Shown here piece by piece: positions 1 to 7,302 of a DNA stretch of 64,000 nt (position 1 is the first letter of the stretch; each line of letters begins with the position of its first letter). The notes below the pieces were generated by a model that ran no database searches, was not told where the DNA came from, and worked only from the letters and a program-made list of their open reading frames with translations. The position numbers were made by a program, and so were the translations under genes. The DNA is from Mycolicibacterium vulneris (lineage in GTDB: Bacteria > Actinomycetota > Actinomycetes > Mycobacteriales > Mycobacteriaceae), in NCBI RefSeq assembly GCF_002104765.1, contig NZ_NCXM01000033.1, positions 1 to 64,000 on the forward strand. The letters run 5' to 3'.

Positions 1-138
1 CCCCCGGACGCCGGACCCCCGCCGGCGCCCCCGGCCGCCGGACCCTCGCAGGCCGCACCGGCGCCTAAGTCCGCCGGACCGTCGGGCACGGCGCCCGGCG
101 CGCCCAAGCCGAAGCCGGCGGGACCCGGTCCGGCCTGA
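1..138 (+). CDS. 3' end of a Pro/Ala/Gly-rich protein (partial)
   Basis: The first 45 codons form one open frame ending in TGA at 136-138, on the same strand as and 54 nt upstream of mrp. The visible tail is low-complexity, almost only Pro, Ala, Gly, with a few Lys and Ser, as in disordered cytosolic tails of mycobacterial membrane proteins. By synteny with H37Rv the gene upstream of mrp would be Rv1230c or Rv1231c, both membrane proteins, but the family-defining part lies outside the window, so no function is assigned. Confidence 0.6.
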   Translation, partial: PPDAGPPPAPPAAGPSQAAPAPKSAGPSGTAPGAPKPKPAGPGPA

Positions 139-192
139 CCGGCCCAGCGGGTCGCCGCGAAACGGCATCGTCGCGCACGCCTACACTCGGCG

Positions 193-1353
193 GTGATGTC
201 CCGCCATGACTCTTCTGACTCAGCAGCCGACCTGAGCGCGGCTATCCGCACCGCCCTGGGCAAGGTGATCGACCCCGAACTGCGGCGTCCGATCACCGAA
301 CTCGGGATGGTCAAGAGCATCGACACCGAACCCGACGGCGCGGTGCATGTCGCGATCTACCTGACCACCGCCAGCTGCCCGAAGAAAACCGAGATCAGCG
401 ACCGCGTCAGCCAGGCGGTCGCCGACGTCCCGGGCACCGGCGCGGTCAAGGTCACCCTGGACGTGATGAACGACGAGCAGCGCACCGAGCTGCGCAAGCA
501 GTTGCGCGGCGACGCCCGCGAGCCCGTTATCCCGTTCGCACAACCGAGTTCGCTGACCCGGGTCTACGCCGTCGCGTCCGGCAAGGGCGGTGTCGGCAAG
601 TCCACCGTCACGGTCAACCTGGCGGCGGCGATGGCGGCTCGCGGCCTGTCGGTCGGTGTGCTGGACGCCGATATCCACGGCCACTCCATTCCCCGGATGA
701 TGGGCACCACCGACCGGCCCACCCAGGTCGAGTCGATGATCCTGCCGCCCATCGCGCACGATGTCCGGGTCATCTCCATCGCCCAGTTCACCGAGGGCAA
801 CGCCCCGGTGGTGTGGCGCGGGCCGATGCTGCACCGCGCGCTGCAGCAGTTCCTGGCTGACGTCTACTGGGGCGATCTGGACGTGCTGCTACTCGACCTG
901 CCCCCGGGGACCGGCGACATCGCCATCTCGGTGGCGCAGCTGATTCCGAACGCGGAAATTCTGGTGGTGACGACGCCACAGCTAGCCGCGGCCGAGGTCG
1001 CCGAGCGGGCGGGCAGCATCGCGCTGCAGACCCGCCAGCGCGTCGTCGGCGTCGTGGAGAACATGTCCGGACTCACGCTGCCCGACGGCTCCACGCTGCA
1101 GGTATTCGGCGAGGGTGGTGGCCAGCAGGTGGCCGAGCGGCTCTCCCGGGCGGTCGGCGCCGACGTGCCACTGCTGGGTCAGATCCCGCTGGATCCCGAG
1201 CTGGTGGCCGCGGGCGATTCCGGCACGCCGCTGGTGCTCAGCGCACCCGATTCGCCGGTGGGCAAGGCACTGCGCGGGGTGGCCGACAGCTTGTCGGCGC
1301 GCAAGCGCGGGCTCGCCGGCGTATCGCTGGGGCTCGATCCGACCCGGCGCTAA
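193..1353 (+). CDS. mrp: Mrp/ApbC-family P-loop ATPase, iron-sulfur carrier
   Basis: Cytosolic ATPase of the Mrp/NBP35 group, thought to bind and deliver Fe-S clusters. Residues about 15-90 form a MIP18 (DUF59) domain with the usual Cys in a TASCP context. The P-loop domain follows with a deviant Walker A GKGGVGKST at residues 130-138 and a DADIHGHS switch. The CxxC pair that many bacterial Mrp proteins carry after ENMS is absent: the segment reads ENMSGLTLPDGST before FGEGGG. I recall actinobacterial Mrp proteins sharing this, so it is probably lineage-typical. The open frame begins GTG-ATG at 193 and 196; either may be the start and no strong ribosome-binding site decides. Convergent with tatB. 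Equivalent to Rv1229c. Confidence 0.92.
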   Translation: MMSRHDSSDSAADLSAAIRTALGKVIDPELRRPITELGMVKSIDTEPDGAVHVAIYLTTASCPKKTEISDRVSQAVADVPGTGAVKVTLDVMNDEQRTELRKQLRGDAREPVIPFAQPSSLTRVYAVASGKGGVGKSTVTVNLAAAMAARGLSVGVLDADIHGHSIPRMMGTTDRPTQVESMILPPIAHDVRVISIAQFTEGNAPVVWRGPMLHRALQQFLADVYWGDLDVLLLDLPPGTGDIAISVAQLIPNAEILVVTTPQLAAAEVAERAGSIALQTRQRVVGVVENMSGLTLPDGSTLQVFGEGGGQQVAERLSRAVGADVPLLGQIPLDPELVAAGDSGTPLVLSAPDSPVGKALRGVADSLSARKRGLAGVSLGLDPTRR

Positions 1354-1377
1354 CGCACCCGCGGCCGCTGACGGCGC

Positions 1378-1782
1378 TCAGGTCGCGTCGGTGTCGAACG
1401 GCGTGTGACCGCCGGCCGGCTGCTCGCTCGCCAGCGCCTGGCCGCTCGCGGCGGGCGGGGTCTGCGGCGGGGCGCCATTCGCCGGCTTGTCGAAGGCTCC
1501 GGTCAGGAAGGAGTCGTCGCCGTCCAGCAGATGCTTGGTCAGCGCCGCCCGCGGTGTCATGCCCCGCAGCTTCTGCAATTCGCTGAGCGGAACGCGCAGA
1601 TCGTCAAACTCCGGTCCGAGGTCCTCGCGCAGCTGACTGGTCACACCGCTGAGGTAGTCACGCGCCTGACGCAAGGCGTTCGACGTCCACCGGATGGCAC
1701 CCGGTAGCCGCTCCGGCCCAAGGACCACCAGCCCGACCACGACGAGGACGAGCATGTGCTCCCAGCTCAGGCTGCCGAACAT
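1378..1782 (-). CDS. tatB: Sec-independent translocase subunit TatB
   Basis: TatB works with TatC to recognise twin-arginine signal peptides at the plasma membrane. The 134-residue protein has the expected shape: one N-terminal hydrophobic helix (about residues 8-23), a Gly-Pro hinge in VLGPERLP, an amphipathic helix, and a long polar C-terminal tail ending in a Pro/Ala-rich region. Its ATG overlaps the htrA stop codon by one base (TGATG), indicating translational coupling with htrA. Synteny matches Rv1224 after Rv1223. Confidence 0.93.
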   Translation of the reverse strand: MFGSLSWEHMLVLVVVGLVVLGPERLPGAIRWTSNALRQARDYLSGVTSQLREDLGPEFDDLRVPLSELQKLRGMTPRAALTKHLLDGDDSFLTGAFDKPANGAPPQTPPAASGQALASEQPAGGHTPFDTDAT

Positions 1783-3296
1783 CAGCTGCCGTCAGGGTCC
1801 GGTTTGACGGTCAGCGTGACGTGGCGACCGTCGCGGACGACCTCGATCGGGGAATCCTGGCCGATGGTCAACTGCCGCACGGCGACGACGAACTCGTCGG
1901 CGTCGGCCACCTTGCGGTTACCGACCTTGACGACGACGTCGTTCTCCAGGACTCCGCCCTTCTGCGCGGGGCTGCCCGCCTTCACGTTGGCCACCTGGGC
2001 GCCGGACGCGATCGCGTTGCTCACCGACCGGGTGCTGACACCCAAAGTCGGGTGCACGATCTTGCCGTCCTTGATCAGCGTCTGGGCGACCTGCTTGGCC
2101 TCGTTGATCGGGATCGCGAAGCCCAGCCCGCTTGCGCTGTCGGACAACGACTTACCGGCCGTGTCGATGCCGATCACTTGGGAATCCATGTCGATCAGCG
2201 GACCGCCGGAGTTTCCGTGGTTGATCGAGGCGTCGGTCTGCAGCGCGTCGATCACCGTGTCGGTGTCCGAGCCCTCCCCCGACAGCGGCACCGGCCGGTG
2301 CAGCGCGCTGATGATGCCGTGCGTCACGGTGCTGCGCAGGCCCAGCGGCGCACCCGCGGCCAGGACCTCGTCGCCGACCCGCACCTTGTCGGAGTCGCCG
2401 AGGCGCGCCACCGACAGGTTGTCGACGTTGTCGACCTTCAGCACGGCCAGGTCGGTCTTGGGGTCGCGGCCCACCAGGTTCGCCGGCACCTCTTTGCCGT
2501 CGTTGAACACCACCGTCGTCTTGAACTGGCTGGGGTTGTTCGCGGCCTCGGAGATGACGTGGTTGTTGGTGACGATGTAGCCGCGGCCGTCGATGACGAC
2601 GCCGGAGCCCTGCATGCCTTCCTGGTCGCTCTTCGACTCGATGGTCACCACCGCACCCGCCGTCGCCGCCGCCACCTTGGCGAAGCGCCCGGCCGGGCCT
2701 TCGCCGTTGCCGTTGGTCGACAGCGTCACCTTCGAGGTGGTGAACGCCTCGGCGACCTCGGCCGTCTTGCGACCGATCACCCCGCCGAGCACGCCGATGA
2801 CCAAGGCGATCAGCAGGAGGATCAGCAACGCGAGGTAGGACACCTTGCCGCCGAACAACACGTCGCGCACGCCGAGTTTGCCGCCGTACCCGAGCGCAGT
2901 CCCGGATCGCGACGGCGCCACCGCCGGCGTGCCCAACGCCGCCGCGGCACCCGGGTCTCGCCAAGGATCGTCTTGCCCGTCGCGCTCCACACCGTTTTTC
3001 TCGCCGGCCAGCGCGTTGGCGTCCACCGGGTGGCGCTGCAGCGAGTCGGGACTGCCGTCGGGCCGGTGGAAGGCCTCCTGCAGCACGGGGTCGGCCGGCC
3101 GGTTGCTCGGCCGGAACTCGGTTTGGTCCCGGTACTTCTGCGGACGGACCCGTTCGGCCACGAACGACCCGCGCAGCCCGTCGGGACGGCCGAACTCCCG
3201 AGTCGATGCGGGGTCGACCGGCGGCCGCGAGACGGGGCGCGGCGCCAGGCGGTTGCCGCTGTCTTTTGCTTGGTCGTAGCCTTGGTCGGAGGTCAC
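1782..3296 (-). CDS. htrA: HtrA/DegP-type membrane-anchored serine protease with PDZ domain
   Basis: Envelope quality-control protease. Layout: a long charged, Pro-rich cytosolic N-terminus (1-150), one transmembrane helix (about 152-174), a trypsin-like domain with catalytic His246 (TNNHV), Asp282 (KTDLAV) and Ser363 (GNSGGP), and a C-terminal PDZ domain (about 415-500). At 504 residues it is close to Rv1223. Start is GTG at 3296. It follows sigE and rseA on the same strand and overlaps tatB, the conserved mycobacterial envelope-stress arrangement. About 145 bp separate it from rseA, so it may have its own promoter, but I see no convincing one. Confidence 0.94.
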   Translation of the reverse strand: MTSDQGYDQAKDSGNRLAPRPVSRPPVDPASTREFGRPDGLRGSFVAERVRPQKYRDQTEFRPSNRPADPVLQEAFHRPDGSPDSLQRHPVDANALAGEKNGVERDGQDDPWRDPGAAAALGTPAVAPSRSGTALGYGGKLGVRDVLFGGKVSYLALLILLLIALVIGVLGGVIGRKTAEVAEAFTTSKVTLSTNGNGEGPAGRFAKVAAATAGAVVTIESKSDQEGMQGSGVVIDGRGYIVTNNHVISEAANNPSQFKTTVVFNDGKEVPANLVGRDPKTDLAVLKVDNVDNLSVARLGDSDKVRVGDEVLAAGAPLGLRSTVTHGIISALHRPVPLSGEGSDTDTVIDALQTDASINHGNSGGPLIDMDSQVIGIDTAGKSLSDSASGLGFAIPINEAKQVAQTLIKDGKIVHPTLGVSTRSVSNAIASGAQVANVKAGSPAQKGGVLENDVVVKVGNRKVADADEFVVAVRQLTIGQDSPIEVVRDGRHVTLTVKPDPDGS

Positions 3297-3441
3297 GTTA
3301 TCCCTTTTGGATCCTCTACTTGAGCGCTCGAGACAGGCCTTTACCGGGCGAAATACGCGGCACCGGCGTTGTCCGTGTCCACCCTAGTATCCACGGCGCA
3401 CCGTCGGTCGGCATGAACGCGCGTACGGGGTGGACTGAAGG

Positions 3442-3837
3442 CTACCGGCGCTTGCGCCGCCCGCGTCCGTCACGGTCGGCGAAGCGGTCGGATGCCTGCG
3501 CGGAGGAGTCGTCCGGCGACTCGTAGGGAATGTCGGCGAGCATGCCGAGCAGCGTGCTGGGGATGCGGATGGGGCGCGAATCGCGCAGCGCAGCGCGCGC
3601 CCCGCTCTGGTCCTCGACCTCGCCCGCACACTGGGCGCACAACGACAGATGATGCGCGGCCCGCAGGTGCGCGTTCATCCGGAGCTCGCCGTCGACGAAC
3701 GCGGCGATCGCTTCGGCGGACAGGTGCTCGGTGGACCCGAACTGGCGCGGTGCGCCGATGGGCGCGTCGCTCTGGAAGGCGAACTGAGCGGGGAGCCAGG
3801 AGAACGCGCGGCGGAACACATGTCCACGATCGGGCAT
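3442..3837 (-). CDS. rseA: Anti-sigma-E factor RseA (zinc-binding ZAS domain)
   Basis: Cytosolic anti-sigma factor for SigE. The ZAS signature His-x3-Cys-x2-Cys is present (H63, C67, C70 in HLSLCAQC context), preceded by the AFVDGELR helix typical of these proteins. In M. tuberculosis the orthologue Rv1222 is phosphorylated by PknB and degraded by ClpC1P2; that is family knowledge. I chose the ATG at 3837 because GAGGAG lies seven bases upstream and because the protein then starts like Rv1222; an ATG at 3858 would add seven residues. The C-terminal tail is Arg-rich and shorter than in M. tuberculosis. Confidence 0.92.
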   Translation of the reverse strand: MPDRGHVFRRAFSWLPAQFAFQSDAPIGAPRQFGSTEHLSAEAIAAFVDGELRMNAHLRAAHHLSLCAQCAGEVEDQSGARAALRDSRPIRIPSTLLGMLADIPYESPDDSSAQASDRFADRDGRGRRKRR

Positions 3838-3966
3838 CACCAACTCCTCGCCATTCAATTCTTAACGCCGCCTTATTCGAATGTAGCGCGAGAGAGCGCG
3901 CGATACCGAGACTAAGGCCGCAAAGCCGCTGAATAGCTGCCCGAACGTTAGGCGGGCGGTCGGTGA

Positions 3967-4722
3967 TTACGCCGACTTGGCGCGCACGGCGTCGCGATCA
4001 GGGTGTGCGGCCAGGTAGTCCCGCAGCGCCTGGCGGCCGCGGTGAATGCGGCTGCGCACGGTGCCCAGTTTGACGCCCAGCGTGGCACCGATCTCCTCGT
4101 AGGACAGGCCCTCGATGTCACACAGCACAACGGCCGCACGAAATTCCGGCGGCAGCGAATCGAGCGCGGCCTGCAGGTCGGGCCCCAGCCGCGAATCGTG
4201 GTAGATCTGCTCGGGGTTGGGCTCGTCGGCGGGCACCCGCTCGTAATCCTCGGGCAGCGCCTCCATCCGGATGCGCGAGCGCCGGCGCACCATGTCCAGG
4301 AACAGGTTCGTAGTGATGCGGTGCAACCACCCTTCGAACGTTCCCGGCTGGTAGTTCTGCACCGACCGGAAGACCCGGATGAACGTCTCCTGGGTGAGGT
4401 CCTCGGCGTCGTGCTGATTGCCGGAAAGCCGGTAGGCCAGCCGGTACACGCGGTCGGCGTGCTGGCGCACCAACTCGTCCCAGGACGGCATGGCCGCCTT
4501 GTCGCCAGTCGCGTCGAACACCGCGGTCCCTTGCAGCGCCTCGGACCGCTCCACCCACTCGTCGGTGGGGAGCTCCTGCGCATGAGACATGCTGGAAGGG
4601 CTGAGAAGCGTGGTGATGATCAAATCCTCCGAATCCGGCGTGCCCAACAACGGCACTTCGTCACTGGCGGCAACAGGTAGTTCCCACTCGGTATTCCCGG
4701 TCCAACGCCCTCCGCGATCCAT
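3967..4722 (-). CDS. sigE: ECF sigma factor SigE
   Basis: Extracytoplasmic-function sigma factor controlling the surface-stress regulon. After a variable N-terminal arm (1-75), region 2 (about 81-150) contains the AYRLSGNQHDAEDLTQ helix and the WLHRITTNLFLD core; region 4 (about 185-240) has the YEEIGATLGVKLGTVRSRIHR helix-turn-helix. The first ATG is used, giving 251 residues; an internal ATG at residue 45 (SSMSHAQ) corresponds to an alternative start known for this gene in M. tuberculosis, so shorter isoforms are possible. Followed by rseA and htrA. Equivalent to Rv1221. Confidence 0.95.
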   Translation of the reverse strand: MDRGGRWTGNTEWELPVAASDEVPLLGTPDSEDLIITTLLSPSSMSHAQELPTDEWVERSEALQGTAVFDATGDKAAMPSWDELVRQHADRVYRLAYRLSGNQHDAEDLTQETFIRVFRSVQNYQPGTFEGWLHRITTNLFLDMVRRRSRIRMEALPEDYERVPADEPNPEQIYHDSRLGPDLQAALDSLPPEFRAAVVLCDIEGLSYEEIGATLGVKLGTVRSRIHRGRQALRDYLAAHPDRDAVRAKSA

Positions 4723-4766
4723 AGGGCTACCGTCGCGTACCGGAGTATGTGCGGTATATGAACAAT

Positions 4767-4782
4767 CTGAGCTGACCCTGAG
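4767..4782 (-). promoter_or_regulatory. Candidate MprA box upstream of sigE
   Basis: On the sigE strand, two CTCAG pentamers (4778-4782 and 4767-4771) stand exactly 11 bp apart, 45 bp upstream of the sigE ATG. MprA boxes described for M. tuberculosis are loosely conserved direct repeats around a CTCAG core, and MprA regulates sigE there. Assignment rests on this similarity and position. Confidence 0.45.
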
Positions 4783-4923
4783 AAACCGTATCGTTACCTG
4801 CGCTGTGCAGGAGATATCCAGCGCGCAGTGACCTTAAACGCAGTAGGACCGTTGGGCGTGTCACCCCGATCTGATTCAGGCGCGCCTGTCGGACTGCGCG
4901 CCGAAGTGGAATACGCTGCGGGC

Positions 4924-5592
4924 ATGGACGGCACCGACGCAGAAGCCCCCGGTCAGGCAGCGCCCAGCCGGGCCGAATCGCTCTTCGCGCACGCCGAAAG
5001 CTCGATATCGGAAGACGCGCTGTTGGTGGCCGCGCGCGAGCGGGCCGTGGACATCGGCGCCGGCGCGGTGACACCGGCGGTCGGCGCGCTGCTGAGCCTG
5101 CTGACCAAGCTGAGTGGCGGCAAGGCCATCGCCGAAGTGGGCACCGGCGCAGGCGTCAGCGGGCTGTGGCTGTTGTCCGGCATGAGCGACGACGGCGTCT
5201 TGACGACGATCGACATCGAGCCCGAATATCTGCGGCTGGCCAAGCAGGCGTTCACCGAGGCAGGCATCGGCCCGTCACGGACCCGGCTGATCGGTGGCCG
5301 CGCCCAGGAGGTGCTTACCCGGCTCGCGGACGAGTCCTACGACCTGGTGTTCATCGATGCCGACCCGGTCGATCAGCCGGACTACGTCGTCGAGGGCGTG
5401 CGGCTGCTGCGCCCCGGTGGCGTAATCGTGGTGCATCGCGCCGCGCTGGGCGGACGGGCCGGTGACCCGGCTGCCCGCGACGCCGAGGTGGTCGCGGTCC
5501 GGGAGGCGGCGCGCCTGATCGCCGAGGACGAGCACCTCACCCCGGCGCTGGTGCCGCTCGGCGACGGCATCCTGGCCGCCGTGCGCGACTGA
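4924..5592 (+). CDS. SAM-dependent class I O-methyltransferase
   Basis: 222-residue methyltransferase of the catechol/caffeoyl-CoA O-methyltransferase group (PF01596). Motif I is EVGTGAGVSGLWLL, followed by the acidic TTIDIEPEYLRLA strand that binds the SAM ribose and the YDLVFIDADP motif with metal-binding Asp residues. The ATG at 4924 gives a protein starting like Rv1220c; upstream in-frame codons run back into the sigE promoter region and are less likely. Divergent from sigE. Substrate unknown. Confidence 0.88.
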   Translation: MDGTDAEAPGQAAPSRAESLFAHAESSISEDALLVAARERAVDIGAGAVTPAVGALLSLLTKLSGGKAIAEVGTGAGVSGLWLLSGMSDDGVLTTIDIEPEYLRLAKQAFTEAGIGPSRTRLIGGRAQEVLTRLADESYDLVFIDADPVDQPDYVVEGVRLLRPGGVIVVHRAALGGRAGDPAARDAEVVAVREAARLIAEDEHLTPALVPLGDGILAAVRD

Positions 5593-5686
5593 TTCGCCTG
5601 GCTTTCTCCCATCCCGCCGCTTCGGCGTTGAGCACGCCGTTTTCGGGGTCGGTCGCATCTTTATGGATTCTTGACGCGCGCCGTCC

Positions 5687-5716
5687 TTGACCGCAGTCTG
5701 AACGTGCGTTTAACGT
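5687..5716 (+). promoter_or_regulatory. Likely promoter for a leaderless TetR-ABC transcript
   Basis: TTGACC (5687-5692) and TAACGT (5711-5716, fitting TAnnnT) are 18 bp apart. Transcription would start about seven bases after the -10, at the ATG itself (5724), giving a leaderless mRNA as is common in mycobacteria. Both candidate operators overlap or abut these elements, fitting autorepression. Confidence 0.45.
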
Positions 5717-5733
5717 ACTGAACATGCGTTCAG
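5698..5733 (+). promoter_or_regulatory. Tandem palindromic operator, probably for the adjacent TetR
   Basis: CTGAAC-4-GTTCAG at 5718-5733 is a perfect 6-bp inverted repeat whose spacer contains the ATG start codon. A second, degenerate copy (CTGAAC-4-GTTTAA) lies at 5698-5713, exactly 20 bp upstream. Two same-face sites two helical turns apart, one over the -10 and one over the start codon, suggest two bound TetR dimers. Confidence 0.65.
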
Positions 5734-6362
5734 TCGACTTGACCGCAGCCGCCCGGATCCGAGACGCGGCGATCGAACAATTCGGCGAGCACGGATTCGG
5801 CGTCGGGCTGCGCGCCATCGCCGAAGCGGCCGGCGTCAGCGCTGCACTGGTCATCCACCACTTCGGCTCCAAGGACGGCCTGCGCAAGGCGTGCGACGAG
5901 TACATCGCCGAGACGATCCGCGGCAACAAGTCGGCGGCCTTGCAATCCAATGACCCGGCCACGTGGTTTGCCCAGATGGCAGAGATCGAGGAGTACGCGC
6001 CGCTGATGGCGTATCTGGTGCGCAGCATGCAGGCCGGCGGTGACCTGGCAAACATGCTGTGGCGCAGGATGATCGACAACGCCGAGGAATACATGGAAGA
6101 GGGCGTGCGCGCCGGGACGATCAAGCCCAGCCGCGACCCCAAGGCCAGGGCCAGGTATCTGGCCATCACCGGTGGCGGCGGCTTCCTGCTCTACATCCAA
6201 ATGCACGAAACGCCAACGGATCTGCGGGCGGTGCTGCGCGACTACTCGCGTGACATGGTGTTGCCCGCGCTCGAGGTCTACAGCGAGGGACTGCTGACCG
6301 ACCGGACCATGTACGACGCATTTCTGGCCGCTGAAGATCAAGGAGAATCTGATGCCCACTGA
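5724..6362 (+). CDS. TetR/AcrR family repressor of the adjacent ABC transporter
   Basis: 212 residues. The N-terminal helix-turn-helix (about residues 7-50) reads LRAIAEAAGVSAALVIHHFGS, and the rest is a divergent helical ligand domain. It is the counterpart of Rv1219c, which represses the downstream ABC transporter genes in M. tuberculosis. The ATG at 5724 lies inside a palindromic operator and probably also at the transcription start. Its 3' end overlaps the next gene by 11 bases, so the repressor and transporter form one operon. Confidence 0.9.
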   Translation: MRSVDLTAAARIRDAAIEQFGEHGFGVGLRAIAEAAGVSAALVIHHFGSKDGLRKACDEYIAETIRGNKSAALQSNDPATWFAQMAEIEEYAPLMAYLVRSMQAGGDLANMLWRRMIDNAEEYMEEGVRAGTIKPSRDPKARARYLAITGGGGFLLYIQMHETPTDLRAVLRDYSRDMVLPALEVYSEGLLTDRTMYDAFLAAEDQGESDAH

Positions 6363-7302
6363 AAACGCCTCCGGTGTCGCACCTATCGAGATCTGCGGGC
6401 TCACCAAAAACTTCGGTGCGGTGCGGGCGCTGGACGGCCTGGACCTCACGGTGCGGGAAGGCGAAGTCCACGGGTTCCTCGGGCCCAACGGCGCCGGAAA
6501 GTCGACGACCATCCGCATCCTGTTGGGCCTGGCCAAAGCCGACAGCGGCAGCGTGCGGTTGCTGGGCGGCGATCCCTGGACCGACGCTGTCGACCTGCAT
6601 CGCCAAATCGCCTACGTTCCAGGCGACGTGACGCTGTGGCCGTCGCTGACCGGCGGTGAGATCATCGACCTGCTGGCCCGCATGCGCGGTGGTATCGACA
6701 AACAGCGCCGCGCCGAACTGATCGAGCGCTTCGACCTTGACCCGCACAAGAAAGCGCGCACCTATTCGAAGGGCAACCGCCAAAAGGTTTCCCTGATTTC
6801 GGCTTTCTCGTCGCACGCCAGGCTGCTGCTCTTGGATGAGCCGAGCAGCGGCCTGGACCCGTTGATGGAGAATGTGTTTCAACAGTGTGTGGCACAGGCC
6901 CGCGACCGAGGTACGACGGTGCTGTTGTCCAGCCACATCCTGGCCGAGACGGAAGCTTTGTGTGAAAGAGTGACGATCATCCGGGCCGGCAAGACCATCG
7001 AAAGTGGTTCGCTGAACGAGATGCGGCATCTGAGCGGCACCTTCATCAAGGCGGAACTGACCGGCGACCCGGGCGATCTCACTCGAATCAAAGGTGTCGA
7101 GGATGTCAGCGTGGAGGGCAACACGCTGCGCGCCCACGTCGACAGCGAAAGCCTGGGAGAACTCATCCGAGTGCTTGGCGACGCCGGAGTGCGCAGCCTG
7201 GTCAGCCAGCCGCCGACTCTCGAAGAGCTCTTCTTGCGCTACTACCACACGTCCGGAGCCGACGGTCAGCACGGCCGTAGTGCAGCGAAGGCGTCGTCAT
7301 GA
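6352..7302 (+). CDS. ABC transporter ATP-binding protein (efflux)
   Basis: 316-residue nucleotide-binding subunit. Walker A GPNGAGKST at 44-52, signature YSKGNRQK at 138-145 (a variant of LSGGQ), Walker B LLLLDEP at 158-164 and an H-loop in LLSSHIL. A C-terminal accessory segment of about 90 residues follows, as in DrrA/CcmA-type exporters. The counterpart Rv1218c is linked to multidrug efflux with Rv1217c. It overlaps the TetR gene upstream and the permease downstream (ATGA). Confidence 0.93.
   Translation: MPTENASGVAPIEICGLTKNFGAVRALDGLDLTVREGEVHGFLGPNGAGKSTTIRILLGLAKADSGSVRLLGGDPWTDAVDLHRQIAYVPGDVTLWPSLTGGEIIDLLARMRGGIDKQRRAELIERFDLDPHKKARTYSKGNRQKVSLISAFSSHARLLLLDEPSSGLDPLMENVFQQCVAQARDRGTTVLLSSHILAETEALCERVTIIRAGKTIESGSLNEMRHLSGTFIKAELTGDPGDLTRIKGVEDVSVEGNTLRAHVDSESLGELIRVLGDAGVRSLVSQPPTLEELFLRYYHTSGADGQHGRSAAKASS

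Noticed and set aside
5615..5627. Terminator after the O-methyltransferase gene
   Set aside because: The CGCCG-CTT-CGGCG hairpin is only five base pairs, expected by chance at this GC content.
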